43,998 nt of DNA from Mesorhizobium metallidurans STM 2683 (lineage in GTDB: Bacteria > Pseudomonadota > Alphaproteobacteria > Rhizobiales > Rhizobiaceae): assembly GCF_000350085.1 (NCBI RefSeq), contig NZ_CAUM01000124.1, positions 1 to 43,998 on the forward strand, given 5' to 3'. Below the pieces are notes generated by a model. The model saw only the letters and a program-made list of their open reading frames with translations, searched no databases and was not told the origin of the DNA. Of this stretch, positions 18,301-26,800 are shown piece after piece (positions within the stretch are counted from its first letter, which is position 1; every line of letters starts with the position of its first letter). Position numbers and translations under genes: made by a program.

Positions 18301-18795
18301 GTCGTCCACTGCCAGATCGTCTTCGAATGGCGACACGTCTTCCAGCGAACCGGCGATCGCATCCTCGAAATCATCATTGAAAGCAACGTCGGCGGCCGGC
18401 GCGGATATTTCGGCAACACCAAGATCAATGTCGGCGGCGGCAACGGCACGGGCGGCTTCGTCCGCCGCGTCGTCGTCCAGCAGGAGATCCTGTTCGAGCG
18501 AGGCGGCAAGCTCGTCGTCCATCGGGTCGGCGGCCGCGAAAGCCGGCTCGCGGACCTCGGCGGCGCCGTCATTGTCGTCGGCGCCAAATTCGCCCATCAA
18601 CTCCTTCTCGAGGTCGATGTCGAAATCGCCCTCGTCCGCCGGCTGAGCGGCGGGAGCCGCCTTCGGCTGGTTAGGTGTCTGCGGCCTGACTGGCTGACGC
18701 GGGTCGAAGCCCATGATCCTGGTCAATTCCGCGAAGGGATCATCGTCAGCGATATCGTTGTTGACGGCTGCTCTCAGATGGGTTCTGTCTGCCAT
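15391..18795 (-). CDS. Large SPOR-domain envelope protein with acidic repeat N terminus
   Basis: The product has 1134 residues starting at MADRTHLRAA (ATG 18795, after GGGAACGATA); an ATG eight codons earlier is also possible. Residues 1 to ~735 are very acidic and probably disordered. They carry degenerate repeats such as DDELAASLEQDLLLDDD, DDQLAASLEEDFLLDDD and DAVASSLEDELMPDE. A basic patch (RQPRRRG) precedes one membrane helix (LLIAAVVGAVAIAGGLGAF, about 745-765). A Pro/Gln/Thr-rich periplasmic stalk follows. The last ~75 residues are a SPOR domain (WSMQIASQPTVESAQ...YRVRVPAQSRNDAISLC) that binds denuded glycan at septa. The cytosolic acidic arm is unusual in length. It is encoded between argS and nagZ, and its role in division is inferred from the domain. 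Confidence 0.9.
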   Translation of the reverse strand: MADRTHLRAAVNNDIADDDPFAELTRIMGFDPRQPVRPQTPNQPKAAPAAQPADEGDFDIDLEKELMGEFGADDNDGAAEVREPAFAAADPMDDELAASLEQDLLLDDDAADEAARAVAAADIDLGVAEISAPAADVAFNDDFEDAIAGSLEDVSPFEDDLAVDDELADNTFADDQLAASLEEDFLLDDDVTDEPGVAEALVAAKQPDFDDEFNDAVASSLEDELMPDEHDPMEHAAVETSAAPAQTVSDESDEDLAGHFDEAMAEVDMDFDVRTDDLAEVEESEIDEPAFVAAADELSAAAPEDALDDDFDLNFDDALVDEIEEQIAQVASVAPQPTAPAAAAQPAAAPAADGRSLEDELNALLGAMSTRSAPLAAAAPAPREPAMAQQPVAAAEKAAGKPAEPVGELDWDLDEHAPVEPAHPEAAQAADADLDTFLLDELKGQDFGDQDLGGEDVGAENAAGSEDADFDNDDLNAVFARDIGLDHDAAGDGIAADAEKEEPHDSLGWRTTRSTPPEPARSWSRVTPVANSQPAFASQPVASAKPAPTPMAAAPSRQEEPAVADTAYAAPASAEQPSAYDEMPDVETVDVPERVVALADDLDIPELNFDEAEPAAPAYDDLDSDFASLLTEMNAVDVAPAPVRNAAYDDESYNAGFSSGYQRDRVETRTYAARPAEAPANAAYADAAGGFDLDELPGGGKPVSQTPVSQADDFALDELDYDPELDEAMSVPGLAEQDRQPRRRGLLIAAVVGAVAIAGGLGAFALSFGGNGSGDAPVIVKADNAPIKVKPENPGGTVVPNQDNKVYDAVAKGTKPAEPIQEKLVTNTEEPVDVAAKEPPQSRVVDLGDTAEGTQAVGDTQAVGNAVVAAAPAPKSEDRIAQVLQEAEKSGNPDVVVVAPRKVRTMVVKSDGSLVAREDPAPVAPPVAAVEPVDPEPQRVAPSAQADDTEQTGTVPPAGGQATGNQASSDQTETAEPETAKAPAKPAAAPKAEAKPQSAADTQSGATQSTNSQSANTPETVPLAPQRPSDQPVDVVGEVKPDQVASIPATATGGGSWSMQIASQPTVESAQSSYADLQRRYGSVLAGRTANIVKAEIAGKGTFYRVRVPAQSRNDAISLCTSYKAAGGNCFVSR

Positions 18796-18898
18796 TATCG
18801 TTCCCGAACTCGCACTCATTCGGACGCCATGGACGTCGCGCAGGGTTGGCCCTTACCAGCGCAATGTGGGCAAAAGGTGACAGGTTTTTTAGTCAAAC

Positions 18899-20656
18899 CT
18901 AACGCATTTCGGTGGGCGCTTCGGCCCCGATCAGCGTCAGGCCGGACGTCAGAACGTCCGAAACAGCCTGCACCAGCCCCAGTCTGGCATGCGTCAATTC
19001 TCGGTCGTTAACCTTAACAAAACGTAAGTCGGGATTCTCGGTGCCCCGGTTCCAGTGTCCGTGGAAGCTGGAGGCAAGATCGTAGAGGTAGAATGCCAGC
19101 CGATGCGGCTCGAGCGCAAGGGCCGCGGATTCAATCAGCCGGGGATATTCCGCGAGCTTCCTGATCAGGCCAATCTCGCCTAAGTCGGTCAGCGAGGCGG
19201 TCGCGGCGGCCAGCCGGTTGCGATCGAAATTGGCCTCGCCCAATTGCTCGCTCGCCTGCCGGAACACCGAATGGCAGCGCGCCGAAGCGTACTGCACGTA
19301 GAACACCGGATTGTCCTTCGACTGCTCGGTCACCTTGGCGAAGTCGAAATCGAGCGGCGCATCGTTCTTGCGGTAGAGCATCATGAAGCGGATCGGGTCG
19401 CGGCCGACCTCCTCCACCACCTCGCGCAGCGTCACGAAATCGCCCGACCGCTTCGACATCCGCACCGGCTCGCCGTCGCGAAAAAGCCTCACCAGCTGGC
19501 AGAGCAGCACGGTGAGCTTGACCTTGTCGTCGGCGATCGCCCGGGCGAGCGCTTCCAGCCGCTTCACGTAACCACCATGGTCGGCGCCAAGCACATAGAT
19601 CAGTTCGACGAAACCGCGATCGACCTTGTCCTTGAGGTAAGCGACGTCGGCGGCGAAATAGGTGAAGGTGCCGTCCGACTTGACCAGCGGCCGATCGAGG
19701 TCGTCGCCGACCGCTGTCGAGCGGAACAGCGTCTGCTCGCGATCCTCCCAGTCGTCCGGCTTTTCACCCTTGGGTGGCGGCAGCTTGCCTTTGTAGATGT
19801 GGCCCTTCAGCGTCAGGTCGTTGATCGCCGAGCGGATCTTGCGGGCGTTGTCGGCATGCAGCGTGCGCTCGGAGAAGAACACGTCGTGATGCACGTTGAG
19901 CAGCGCCAGATCCTGGCGGATCATCGCCATCATCGCATCGATCGTCCGGTCCTTGACGATGGCCAGCGCCTCCTCGTCCGGCATCTGCAGCAGTGAGCGG
20001 CCGAACTCACCGGCCAGTTCCTGGCCGACCGGAATGAGATAGTCGCCCGGATAGAGCCCGGCCGGAATCTCGCCGATGTCGTCGCCGAGCGCCTCGCGAT
20101 AGCGCAGCATGGCGGAGCGGCCGAGCACGTCGATCTGCGCGCCGGCGTCGTTGATGACATATTCCTTGGTCACGTCGTAACCGGCGAAAGCCATCAGATT
20201 GGCGAGCGCATCACCGACCACGGCGCCGCGGCAATGCCCGACATGCATCGGACCGGTCGGATTGGCCGAGACATATTCGACATTGGCTTTCCTGCCGCCG
20301 CCGACCGTCGAGCGCCCATAATTGCGGCCTTCGCCGAGAAGCGCGGTCAAATGCGCCTGCCAGAACTCGTCCTTGAGCCTGAGATTGACGAAACCAGGAC
20401 CGGCGACATCAGCGGCGGCGATATCGGGATCGGCGCGCAGCGCTTGCGCAAGCCGGTCGGCCAGCGCGCGCGGCGACTGGCCGGCCGGCTTGGCCAGCAC
20501 CATCGCCGCATTGGTCGCCAGATCGCCGTGGCTGGCATCGCGCGGCGGCTCGACGGCGATGCGCGACAGGTCAGGCGAGGCGCCCTCGCTGTCTTTCAGG
20601 TCAAGCGCTTCGACAGCTCTTGCGACTCGCACGGTGAAATCGGCGAAGATGTTCAT
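18899..20656 (-). CDS. argS: Arginine--tRNA ligase
   Basis: The 585-residue class I synthetase begins MNIFADFTVRVARAV, typical of alphaproteobacterial ArgS; a longer upstream frame to 20704 was not chosen. The HIGH-like motif is in SANPTGPMHVGHCRGAVVGD. The KMSKS equivalent is RMSKRSGDFVTL, and the DALR anticodon-binding domain is C-terminal, ending near EAPTEMR. It heads the minus-strand series leading to the SPOR gene and follows dgt by 61 bases. Confidence 0.97.
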   Translation of the reverse strand: MNIFADFTVRVARAVEALDLKDSEGASPDLSRIAVEPPRDASHGDLATNAAMVLAKPAGQSPRALADRLAQALRADPDIAAADVAGPGFVNLRLKDEFWQAHLTALLGEGRNYGRSTVGGGRKANVEYVSANPTGPMHVGHCRGAVVGDALANLMAFAGYDVTKEYVINDAGAQIDVLGRSAMLRYREALGDDIGEIPAGLYPGDYLIPVGQELAGEFGRSLLQMPDEEALAIVKDRTIDAMMAMIRQDLALLNVHHDVFFSERTLHADNARKIRSAINDLTLKGHIYKGKLPPPKGEKPDDWEDREQTLFRSTAVGDDLDRPLVKSDGTFTYFAADVAYLKDKVDRGFVELIYVLGADHGGYVKRLEALARAIADDKVKLTVLLCQLVRLFRDGEPVRMSKRSGDFVTLREVVEEVGRDPIRFMMLYRKNDAPLDFDFAKVTEQSKDNPVFYVQYASARCHSVFRQASEQLGEANFDRNRLAAATASLTDLGEIGLIRKLAEYPRLIESAALALEPHRLAFYLYDLASSFHGHWNRGTENPDLRFVKVNDRELTHARLGLVQAVSDVLTSGLTLIGAEAPTEMR

Positions 20657-20717
20657 TGGTGTGGCTCTGGCGGCTTTAAGGGAATCCGGCTCGTTGGCCG
20701 GCAAAATCGTGCCCGCC

Positions 20718-21932
20718 CTAGCTCAAATCCGGCGTATGGTCAAACAAACGGCGGTGTTCCTTCAAAGCATAGGTATCCGTCATGCCCGCCAGGAAATCGG
20801 CGACGCCCCGCGCCTTGATGCGGTCCTCGGCCCGGTCGAGCCCTTCGCGCCAGCCGTCGGGCATGGCGCGCGGATCGGTGAAATAGACATCGAACAGGTC
20901 CTTGACGATCCGCTCGGCATCGACGCGCACGCGCATGACCTCGCTGTGCCGGTAGAGATGCTTGTAGAGAAAGGCCTTCAATTGCTTTTCGAGCGCGGCC
21001 ATTTCGGCGGAAAAACCCACTATCGTCTCGCCTGCCGCCCTCACCGCTTCAGCATTATCCGGCTTGATGCGCGCAAGGTTGGCATTTGTCGATACGATGA
21101 CGTCCTCGACCATGATCGTGATCTGACGGCGCATGAGCTCGTGCCCCGTCCTCACGTCGTCCAGCGCCGGATAGCGCTGGCGCACGCCTTCCAGGATCGA
21201 CCCCGGCAGCGAGATCCCTTCCAGCATATCCAGCGTCAGGAAACCGGATCTCAGCCCATCGTCGATGTCATGAGTGTTGTAGGCGATGTCGTCGGCGATC
21301 GCCGCGCACTGCGCCTCGATGCCGGCGAAGCGATCGAGTTCAAGGTCTTGCAATTGCGAATAGTCGCGGATCGCTTGCGGCACCGGCCCTTTCAGGCCTT
21401 TCCCCTGGGCATCGGTCAATGGTCCGTTATGCTTGACCAGACCCTCCAGCGTTTCCCAGGTGAGGTTCAGCCCGTCGAATTCGGCGTAGCGCCGCTCCAG
21501 CCGCGTCACCACGCGCAGCGACTGCGCATTGTGGTCGAATCCGCCCCATTCGGCCATCTTCTCGTTCAGCGCCTCCTCGCCGGTATGGCCGAAGGGCGTG
21601 TGGCCGAAATCGTGCACCAGCGCCACGGCCTCGGCCAGATCCTCGTCGCCGCGCAGCGCCCGCGCCAGGGCACGTGCAATCTGCGCCACTTCGATCGAAT
21701 GCGTCAGCCGGGTGCGGTAGTGGTCGCCCTCATGAGCGACGAACACTTGCGTCTTGTGCTTCAGCCGGCGGAATGCCGTCGAATGGATGATGCGGTCGCG
21801 GTCGCGCTGGAACGGCGTGCGGGTCGGGCTTTCCACCTCATCGAACAAACGCCCGCGCGACCTGGCCGGATCGCTGGCATAGACCGCGCGCGGCCGATAG
21901 CCGAAGCCGATGTCGCCCAATTCATTGGTCAT
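20718..21932 (-). CDS. dgt: Deoxyguanosinetriphosphate triphosphohydrolase-like protein
   Basis: The 404-residue HD-domain enzyme has RLTHSIEVAQIARALAR (His), the metal-binding HDFGHTPFGHTGE and the later DDIAYNTHDIDDGLR. Family members hydrolyse dNTPs to deoxynucleoside and triphosphate. The start is MTNELGDIGFGYRP (ATG 21932), with a G-rich stretch just upstream; a TTG nine bases further up is an alternative. It diverges from the ErpA-like gene across 93 bases. Confidence 0.93.
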   Translation of the reverse strand: MTNELGDIGFGYRPRAVYASDPARSRGRLFDEVESPTRTPFQRDRDRIIHSTAFRRLKHKTQVFVAHEGDHYRTRLTHSIEVAQIARALARALRGDEDLAEAVALVHDFGHTPFGHTGEEALNEKMAEWGGFDHNAQSLRVVTRLERRYAEFDGLNLTWETLEGLVKHNGPLTDAQGKGLKGPVPQAIRDYSQLQDLELDRFAGIEAQCAAIADDIAYNTHDIDDGLRSGFLTLDMLEGISLPGSILEGVRQRYPALDDVRTGHELMRRQITIMVEDVIVSTNANLARIKPDNAEAVRAAGETIVGFSAEMAALEKQLKAFLYKHLYRHSEVMRVRVDAERIVKDLFDVYFTDPRAMPDGWREGLDRAEDRIKARGVADFLAGMTDTYALKEHRRLFDHTPDLS

Positions 21933-22025
21933 GGCCCCCAACTCACTGTGATAACCTTAGCCGCAGTTGACTTGCCCCCTCGCGCTTCATACCTATCATA
22001 TGAAACCGAAAGCAAGGTGACGGCC

Positions 22026-22373
22026 ATGGGCGCTGATGCCAAGACTGCCATGAAAGTCGAGATGACCGATGCCGCCGCGAAGAGGATCGCCAGGATCATC
22101 TCCGGCGAAGCCGGCAAGACGGCGTTGCGCGTCTCGGTCGAAGGCGGCGGCTGTTCCGGCTTTTCCTATAAATTCGACCTGGTCGATACCCGCAACGATG
22201 ACGACGTCGCCATCGAGAAGGATGGCGCCACCGTGCTGATCGACGACCTCTCACTGGTCTATATGGGCGGCTCGGTGATCGACTTTGTCGACGACCTGAT
22301 GGGCCAGTCGTTCCAGATCAGGAACCCGAATGCGGTCGCCTCCTGCGGCTGCGGCACCAGCTTCTCCATCTAG
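22026..22373 (+). CDS. erpA: A-type iron-sulfur carrier protein (ErpA/IscA family)
   Basis: The 115-residue scaffold has the HesB/IscA fold with its three ligand cysteines: GGCSGFSY in the middle and SCGCGTSFSI at the C terminus. It delivers Fe-S clusters to apoproteins such as IlvD, encoded nearby, or respiratory complexes. The ATG at 22026 is preceded by AAGGTGACGGCC; ATG 22050 is an internal alternative. A longer upstream open frame overlaps dgt and was rejected. The symbol erpA is preferred to iscA on general grounds only. Confidence 0.9.
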   Translation: MGADAKTAMKVEMTDAAAKRIARIISGEAGKTALRVSVEGGGCSGFSYKFDLVDTRNDDDVAIEKDGATVLIDDLSLVYMGGSVIDFVDDLMGQSFQIRNPNAVASCGCGTSFSI

Positions 22374-22376
22374 ATC

Positions 22377-22784
22377 ATGCCCACCATCGGCGCGGTCCGT
22401 CAGGTCGCGCTTTCGGCCGGACGCGACCTCGACGCGACTCTGGCCTTCTGGCGCGATGTCCTCGGCATGAGCGTTCATGCTCGCTACGATCCGCCCGGCA
22501 TCGCCTTCATCATGGCCGGCGACGTGCGCCTGCTGTTCACCGACGGCGTGCCGGCCGGCACGGTCTATCTCGACATAGCGGGCCTTGACGACTTCCACGC
22601 CTCGGCAAACGCCGCCGGCGTCCCCTTCACCGCGCCGCCGATGCTCGTCCACCGCGACGCCGAAGGCCTGTTCGGCGCAGCGGGGGAAAGCGAATGGATG
22701 GCCTTCCTAAAGGATCCGGCAGGCAATACGATCGGCCTCGTCGAACGCCAGAAGCCGCAACAGCCCGGAACAGCACAGCAATGA
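22377..22784 (+). CDS. VOC family protein (glyoxalase/bleomycin-resistance fold)
   Basis: The 135-residue protein has one vicinal-oxygen-chelate domain: RQVALSAGRDLDATLAFWRDVLGM at the N terminus and FLKDPAGNTIGLVERQ, with a typical terminal metal-ligand Glu region, at the C terminus. The substrate cannot be told. It starts three bases after the erpA stop and ends seven bases before xthA, so the three genes form one unit. Confidence 0.88.
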   Translation: MPTIGAVRQVALSAGRDLDATLAFWRDVLGMSVHARYDPPGIAFIMAGDVRLLFTDGVPAGTVYLDIAGLDDFHASANAAGVPFTAPPMLVHRDAEGLFGAAGESEWMAFLKDPAGNTIGLVERQKPQQPGTAQQ

Positions 22785-22791
22785 GGCCGTC

Positions 22792-23586
22792 ATGAAGATC
22801 GTCACCTGGAATATCAACGGCGTTCGGGCCCGCCTCGGCAATCTCACCCATTGGCTGAGCGAAAGCGCGCCTGACATCGCCTGCCTGCAGGAGATCAAGA
22901 CGGTCGACGAGCAGTTTCCGCGCGCCGAGGTCGAGGCGCTCGGCTACAATGTCGAAACCCATGGCCAGAAGGGCTTCAACGGCGTCGCCATCCTGTCGAA
23001 ACTGCGCTTCGACGAAGTCATCAGAGGCCTGCCGGGCGACGACGCCGACGAGCAGGCTCGCTTCATCGAGGGCGTATTCTCGACCGACAAGGGAAGCCTG
23101 CGCGTCGCCTCGCTTTATCTGCCGAACGGCAATCCGATCGATGACGAGAAGAAGTTTCCTTACAAGCTGTCCTGGATGGCGCGGCTTGAACGCTGGGCCG
23201 AGCAGAGGCTTCTGCTTGAAGAGGCGCTGGTGCTGGCTGGCGACTATAATGTCATCCCCGAACCGATCGACGCCAGATACCCGGAGAACTGGCTGGGCGA
23301 CGCGCTGTTCCAGCCACAGACTCGGCAAGCCTTCCGCCGGCTGACGAATCTCGGCTTCACCGAAGCCGTGCGCGCGGTCACCGACGCGCCGGACACTTAC
23401 ACGTTCTGGGACTATCAGGCCGGCGCCTGGCAAAAGAACAACGGCATCCGCATCGATCACCTGCTGCTCTCGCCGGAAGCCGCCAACCGCTTTTCCTCAG
23501 CCTCGATCGAAAAGCATGTGCGCGCCTGGGAAAAGCCCTCCGACCACGTGCCGGTGGCCGTCGAACTGGCGCTGCAGCCTGCTTGA
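22792..23586 (+). CDS. xthA: Exodeoxyribonuclease III
   Basis: The 264-residue enzyme of the exonuclease/endonuclease/phosphatase superfamily acts as AP endonuclease and 3'-5' exonuclease in base-excision repair. It shows MKIVTWNINGVRAR, CLQEIKT (metal Glu), the GDYNVIP active-site segment, RIDHLLLS and the terminal SDHVPV with catalytic Asp-His. It is the last gene of the erpA-VOC-xthA unit. Confidence 0.96.
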   Translation: MKIVTWNINGVRARLGNLTHWLSESAPDIACLQEIKTVDEQFPRAEVEALGYNVETHGQKGFNGVAILSKLRFDEVIRGLPGDDADEQARFIEGVFSTDKGSLRVASLYLPNGNPIDDEKKFPYKLSWMARLERWAEQRLLLEEALVLAGDYNVIPEPIDARYPENWLGDALFQPQTRQAFRRLTNLGFTEAVRAVTDAPDTYTFWDYQAGAWQKNNGIRIDHLLLSPEAANRFSSASIEKHVRAWEKPSDHVPVAVELALQPA

Positions 23587-23679
23587 TCGACCATTGCCCG
23601 GCGGCACAGTCATAAGTTGACCTCTTATCGCCACAAATCGCGCGCTTGATGACAAATCATCATGGTGGCTGGGGTTCCC

Positions 23680-23979
23680 ATGACTGTTCGATTTGCTCTC
23701 TGCCCGATCGGCTGCGCGCTTGCGACGGCTGTGGCGACGCCGGCTTTCGCCGATGCGGAATGTCTGGCCAACGGAAAATCATTCCAGATCGGTCAGGTCG
23801 CCTGCCTGACGCTTTCCGGCGAGAGCCACCTCGCCCGCTGTGACATGGTGCTCAACAACACGTCGTGGACAAGGGTCCACGACGATTGTTCGGGAGACAG
23901 GCCGGCGCCACGTCCGCATGCCACGCCGATCTCGACGCCGGCACCCAGCCTGGTGCCTGCAGAGCCCACCGGGAACTGA
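23680..23979 (+). CDS. Small secreted protein of unknown function
   Basis: The product is 99 residues if begun at MTVRFALCPIG (ATG 23680); ATG 23662 would add six residues. A signal peptide with the cleavage-like site TPAFADA is followed by a mature part with four cysteines (ECLANGK, VACLTL, ARCDMV, DDCSG) that could form two disulfides, then a Pro/Thr-rich tail. I do not recognise the family. The gene stands between xthA and the convergent exoR. Confidence 0.65.
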   Translation: MTVRFALCPIGCALATAVATPAFADAECLANGKSFQIGQVACLTLSGESHLARCDMVLNNTSWTRVHDDCSGDRPAPRPHATPISTPAPSLVPAEPTGN

Positions 23980-24010
23980 TTTTCCGGTAACTGGAAAGCG
24001 GTAATCCCGC

Positions 24011-24847
24011 TTACTGGTCGCCGCCGCCCTTGGTGAGGATGTCGTCGGCCAGCGAAATCGCGGTGCGGCGATCGGCTTCGCCAGCGGCGGCAAACGCCTC
24101 TTCCTGCATGCCGCGTATCCATGGCTGGTCGGCCGGTGAAGCGCGTTCGAGCGCCGCGGTCATCATCGCCAGGCCGCGCACGATCTTGCCGCTCTGGAAC
24201 AGCAGGTTGCCGAGGGTCGCCTGTGCGCCGGCATGGCCCTTTTCGGCGGCGAGCTGGAACCAGCGTCCGGCCTGCTTGATGCTGGCCTTGACGCCGCCCT
24301 CGCCCTTCAGGAACATCTGACCCATCTCGAACTGGGCGTTCGGGTTGCGATAGTTGGCGGCGGCGCGCATGTAATATTCCTGGGCCGCCACTTCGTTCTC
24401 GGTGACCGGGCTGCCGGGAATGCCCTTCCGCAAATAGTCGCCGAGCGCCACCAGCGCGTCCGACACATAGCTCTCTTCCGGCGAGCCGGGCTCGACATCC
24501 TGGTCGACGATCTCGCTGAAGAACTTGTACGCGGCATAGTCATCGCGCGCCACGCCATCGCCCTCGGCATACATGCGCGCAAGCTTCCAGGTGGCGCCGA
24601 TCTGACCGTTTTCGGCCGCATATTTATAGGCTTCCGCAGCCTGCTCCTTGCGGCCGTTCTTGTAGGCGGAAAAGCCGAACTGGAACACCGCCCAGGGGCT
24701 GGACTGCGGTTTCACGCCGGTCTTGTCGTCGAACACCTTGTCGTCGAAGGCCATGGCCTGGCCCACGGCGTCCAAAGTCGCGCCAAAAGTGGCGATCGCG
24801 ACCAGTGCCGAAAAGACAGACGACCTCAACAACTCAGACATCCGCAT
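24011..24847 (-). CDS. exoR: ExoR-type periplasmic Sel1-repeat regulator
   Basis: The 278-residue protein has a signal peptide (MRMSELLRSSVFSALVAIATF...) and Sel1-like repeats from about residue 55 to 235 (for example AAEAYKYAAENGQIGATWKLARMYAEGDGVARDDY). The C-terminal half (GNLLFQSGKIVRGLAMMTAALE, WIRGMQEEAFAAA, DRRTAIS) matches Sinorhizobium ExoR as I recall it. There ExoR binds periplasmically to the sensor ExoS and restrains ExoS/ChvI control of exopolysaccharide and motility. The start ATG 24847 lies inside the last codons of ilvD, a 14-base overlap, so ilvD and exoR are probably co-expressed. ExoS/ChvI genes are not in the window. Confidence 0.82.
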   Translation of the reverse strand: MRMSELLRSSVFSALVAIATFGATLDAVGQAMAFDDKVFDDKTGVKPQSSPWAVFQFGFSAYKNGRKEQAAEAYKYAAENGQIGATWKLARMYAEGDGVARDDYAAYKFFSEIVDQDVEPGSPEESYVSDALVALGDYLRKGIPGSPVTENEVAAQEYYMRAAANYRNPNAQFEMGQMFLKGEGGVKASIKQAGRWFQLAAEKGHAGAQATLGNLLFQSGKIVRGLAMMTAALERASPADQPWIRGMQEEAFAAAGEADRRTAISLADDILTKGGGDQ

Positions 24848-26558
24848 AACAATGTGTTTCTTTCGCACCGCCCGGATGGGTGACCGCGCCGTCGCGGGCG
24901 GGCCCCACCGTTTGTGCATATTTCCAGATCGCGCCCGACTGATAGTCGGTCGTGCGCGCCTTCCACGCCTTTGCCCTCGCTGCCAGTTCCGTGTCGGACA
25001 GATCGACCGCGATCATGCCGTTCACGGCATCGATCGAGATCACGTCGCCATCCCTGAGCAATCCGATCGGGCCGCCCACGGCGGCTTCCGGCCCGACATG
25101 GCCGATGCAGAAACCACGGGTCGCGCCCGAAAAGCGTCCGTCGGTGATGAGGGCCACCTTGCCACCCATGCCCTGGCCGTAGAGAGCCGCTGTCGTCGAC
25201 AGCATTTCCCGCATGCCCGGACCGCCGCGGGGACCCTCATAGCGGATGACGAGAACCTCGCCTTCCCTGTAATTGCGGTGCGTGACCGCCTCGAAACATT
25301 CCTCTTCCGAATCGAAACAACGCGCCGGCCCGGAGAATTTCAGCTCCGCCATGCCCGCGACCTTCACGATCGCGCCTTCGGGTGCAAGGTTTCCCTTCAA
25401 GCCCACCACACCGCCGGTCTGGGTGATTGGTCGGTTGGCGGGACGGACCACATCCTGGCTATCATTCCAGGCAACGTGCTCCATGTTTTCGGCCAAAGTG
25501 CGGCCGGTCACCGTCAGGCAATCGCCATGCAGATAGCCGTGGTCGAGCAGCGTCTTCATCAGCAGCGGAATGCCGCCGGCCTCGAACATGTCCTTGGCGA
25601 CATATTTGCCGCCCGGCTTCAGATCGGCGATATAGGGCGTCTTCTCGAAAATCCTGGCCACGTCGAACAGGTCGAACTTTATTCCGGCCTCATGCGCGAT
25701 GGCCGGCAGATGCAGCGCCGCATTGGTCGAGCCTCCAGTGGCCGAAACCACGGTCGCCGCATTCTCCAGCGCCTTCGGCGTGACGATGTCGCGCGGGCGG
25801 ATGTTCCTTGCGATCAGCTCCATGATCTTTTCGCCGGAGGCGAAATTGAAGCGGTCGCGCATCTCATAAGGCGCCGGCGCGCCGCAGGAATAGGGCAGCG
25901 CCAGACCGATCGCCTCGGCGACGGTGGCCATGGTGTTGGCGGTGAACTGGGCGCCGCAGGAGCCGGCCGACGGACAGGCCGCCTGTTCGATTTCAAGAAG
26001 TTCGGCGTCACCGATCGTGCCGACCGAGTGCTGGCCGACGGCCTCGAACACGTCCTGGATGGTGATCTGCCGGCCCTTGTAGGAACCGGGCAGGATCGAC
26101 CCGCCATAGATGAAGATCGACGGCACGTTGAGCCGCACCATGGCCATCATCATGCCGGGCAGCGACTTGTCGCAACCGGCAAGCCCGACCAGCGCATCGT
26201 AGCAATGGCCGCGCATGGTGAGTTCGACCGAATCGGCGATGACCTCGCGCGACACCAGCGACGATTTCATGCCCTGGTGGCCCATGGCGATGCCGTCGGT
26301 GACGGTGATGGTGCAGAATTCGCGCGGCGTGCCATTGGCGGCGGCGACGCCCTTCTTGACCACTTGCGCCTGGCGCATCAGCGAGATGTTGCAGGGCGCG
26401 GCTTCGTTCCAGCAACTCGCGACCCCGACCAGCGGCTGCGCGATCTCAGCCGCCGACAATCCCATCGCATAGAGATAGGAGCGATGCGGCGCGCGTGCCG
26501 GACCGACGGTCACATGGCGGCTGGGCAGCTTGGCCTTGGAGATGACTCTGGCGTCCAT
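24834..26558 (-). CDS. ilvD: Dihydroxy-acid dehydratase
   Basis: The 574-residue enzyme of branched-chain amino acid synthesis removes water from dihydroxy acids using an Fe-S cluster. Cluster cysteines are in SCWNEAAPCN, GCDKSLPG and CPSAGSCGAQFTANTM; the C-terminal part has LITDGRFSGATRG and ends ETHCYADV. ATG 26558 (MDARVISKAKLP) follows AAGGAAGAGT. It is slightly shorter than E. coli IlvD (about 616 residues), as is common for this subfamily. It overlaps exoR. Confidence 0.94.
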   Translation of the reverse strand: MDARVISKAKLPSRHVTVGPARAPHRSYLYAMGLSAAEIAQPLVGVASCWNEAAPCNISLMRQAQVVKKGVAAANGTPREFCTITVTDGIAMGHQGMKSSLVSREVIADSVELTMRGHCYDALVGLAGCDKSLPGMMMAMVRLNVPSIFIYGGSILPGSYKGRQITIQDVFEAVGQHSVGTIGDAELLEIEQAACPSAGSCGAQFTANTMATVAEAIGLALPYSCGAPAPYEMRDRFNFASGEKIMELIARNIRPRDIVTPKALENAATVVSATGGSTNAALHLPAIAHEAGIKFDLFDVARIFEKTPYIADLKPGGKYVAKDMFEAGGIPLLMKTLLDHGYLHGDCLTVTGRTLAENMEHVAWNDSQDVVRPANRPITQTGGVVGLKGNLAPEGAIVKVAGMAELKFSGPARCFDSEEECFEAVTHRNYREGEVLVIRYEGPRGGPGMREMLSTTAALYGQGMGGKVALITDGRFSGATRGFCIGHVGPEAAVGGPIGLLRDGDVISIDAVNGMIAVDLSDTELAARAKAWKARTTDYQSGAIWKYAQTVGPARDGAVTHPGGAKETHCYADV

Positions 26559-26650
26559 ACTCTTCCTTGCCGCGGGCGGCACGGCCTGCCTCATCGCCTG
26601 GCCTTTTGGCATGTGTCCCGAGACGCATTTGAGGTGCGCCGGGTTTATGG

Positions 26651-26672
26651 CGGGAAATAGGCAATTTTCCCG
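26651..26672. promoter_or_regulatory. Stem-loop in the ilvD upstream region
   Basis: CGGGAAA (26651-26657) and TTTCCCG (26666-26672) form a perfect seven-pair stem with an eight-base loop, about 95-115 bases before ilvD. The rest of the 289-base gap holds no visible gene. A leader peptide with Leu/Val/Ile codons was looked for and not found, so a regulatory role is only possible. Confidence 0.3.
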
Positions 26673-26800
26673 GCCAGGTTTCTACATTACAGGATGTTCA
26701 GAAACTGTTGCCGAAACGTCACAATAAAAGCGGCGACGATGTGCGGCGTATTTGCGACGCCGGCCGGGGGTCGAACCGTCACTAACTGGCCGGGAAAACA

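Noticed and set aside
20322..22025. Long upstream extension of the ErpA-like frame
   Set aside because: It runs antisense through dgt and argS; the true start at 22026 has a ribosome site and fits family length.
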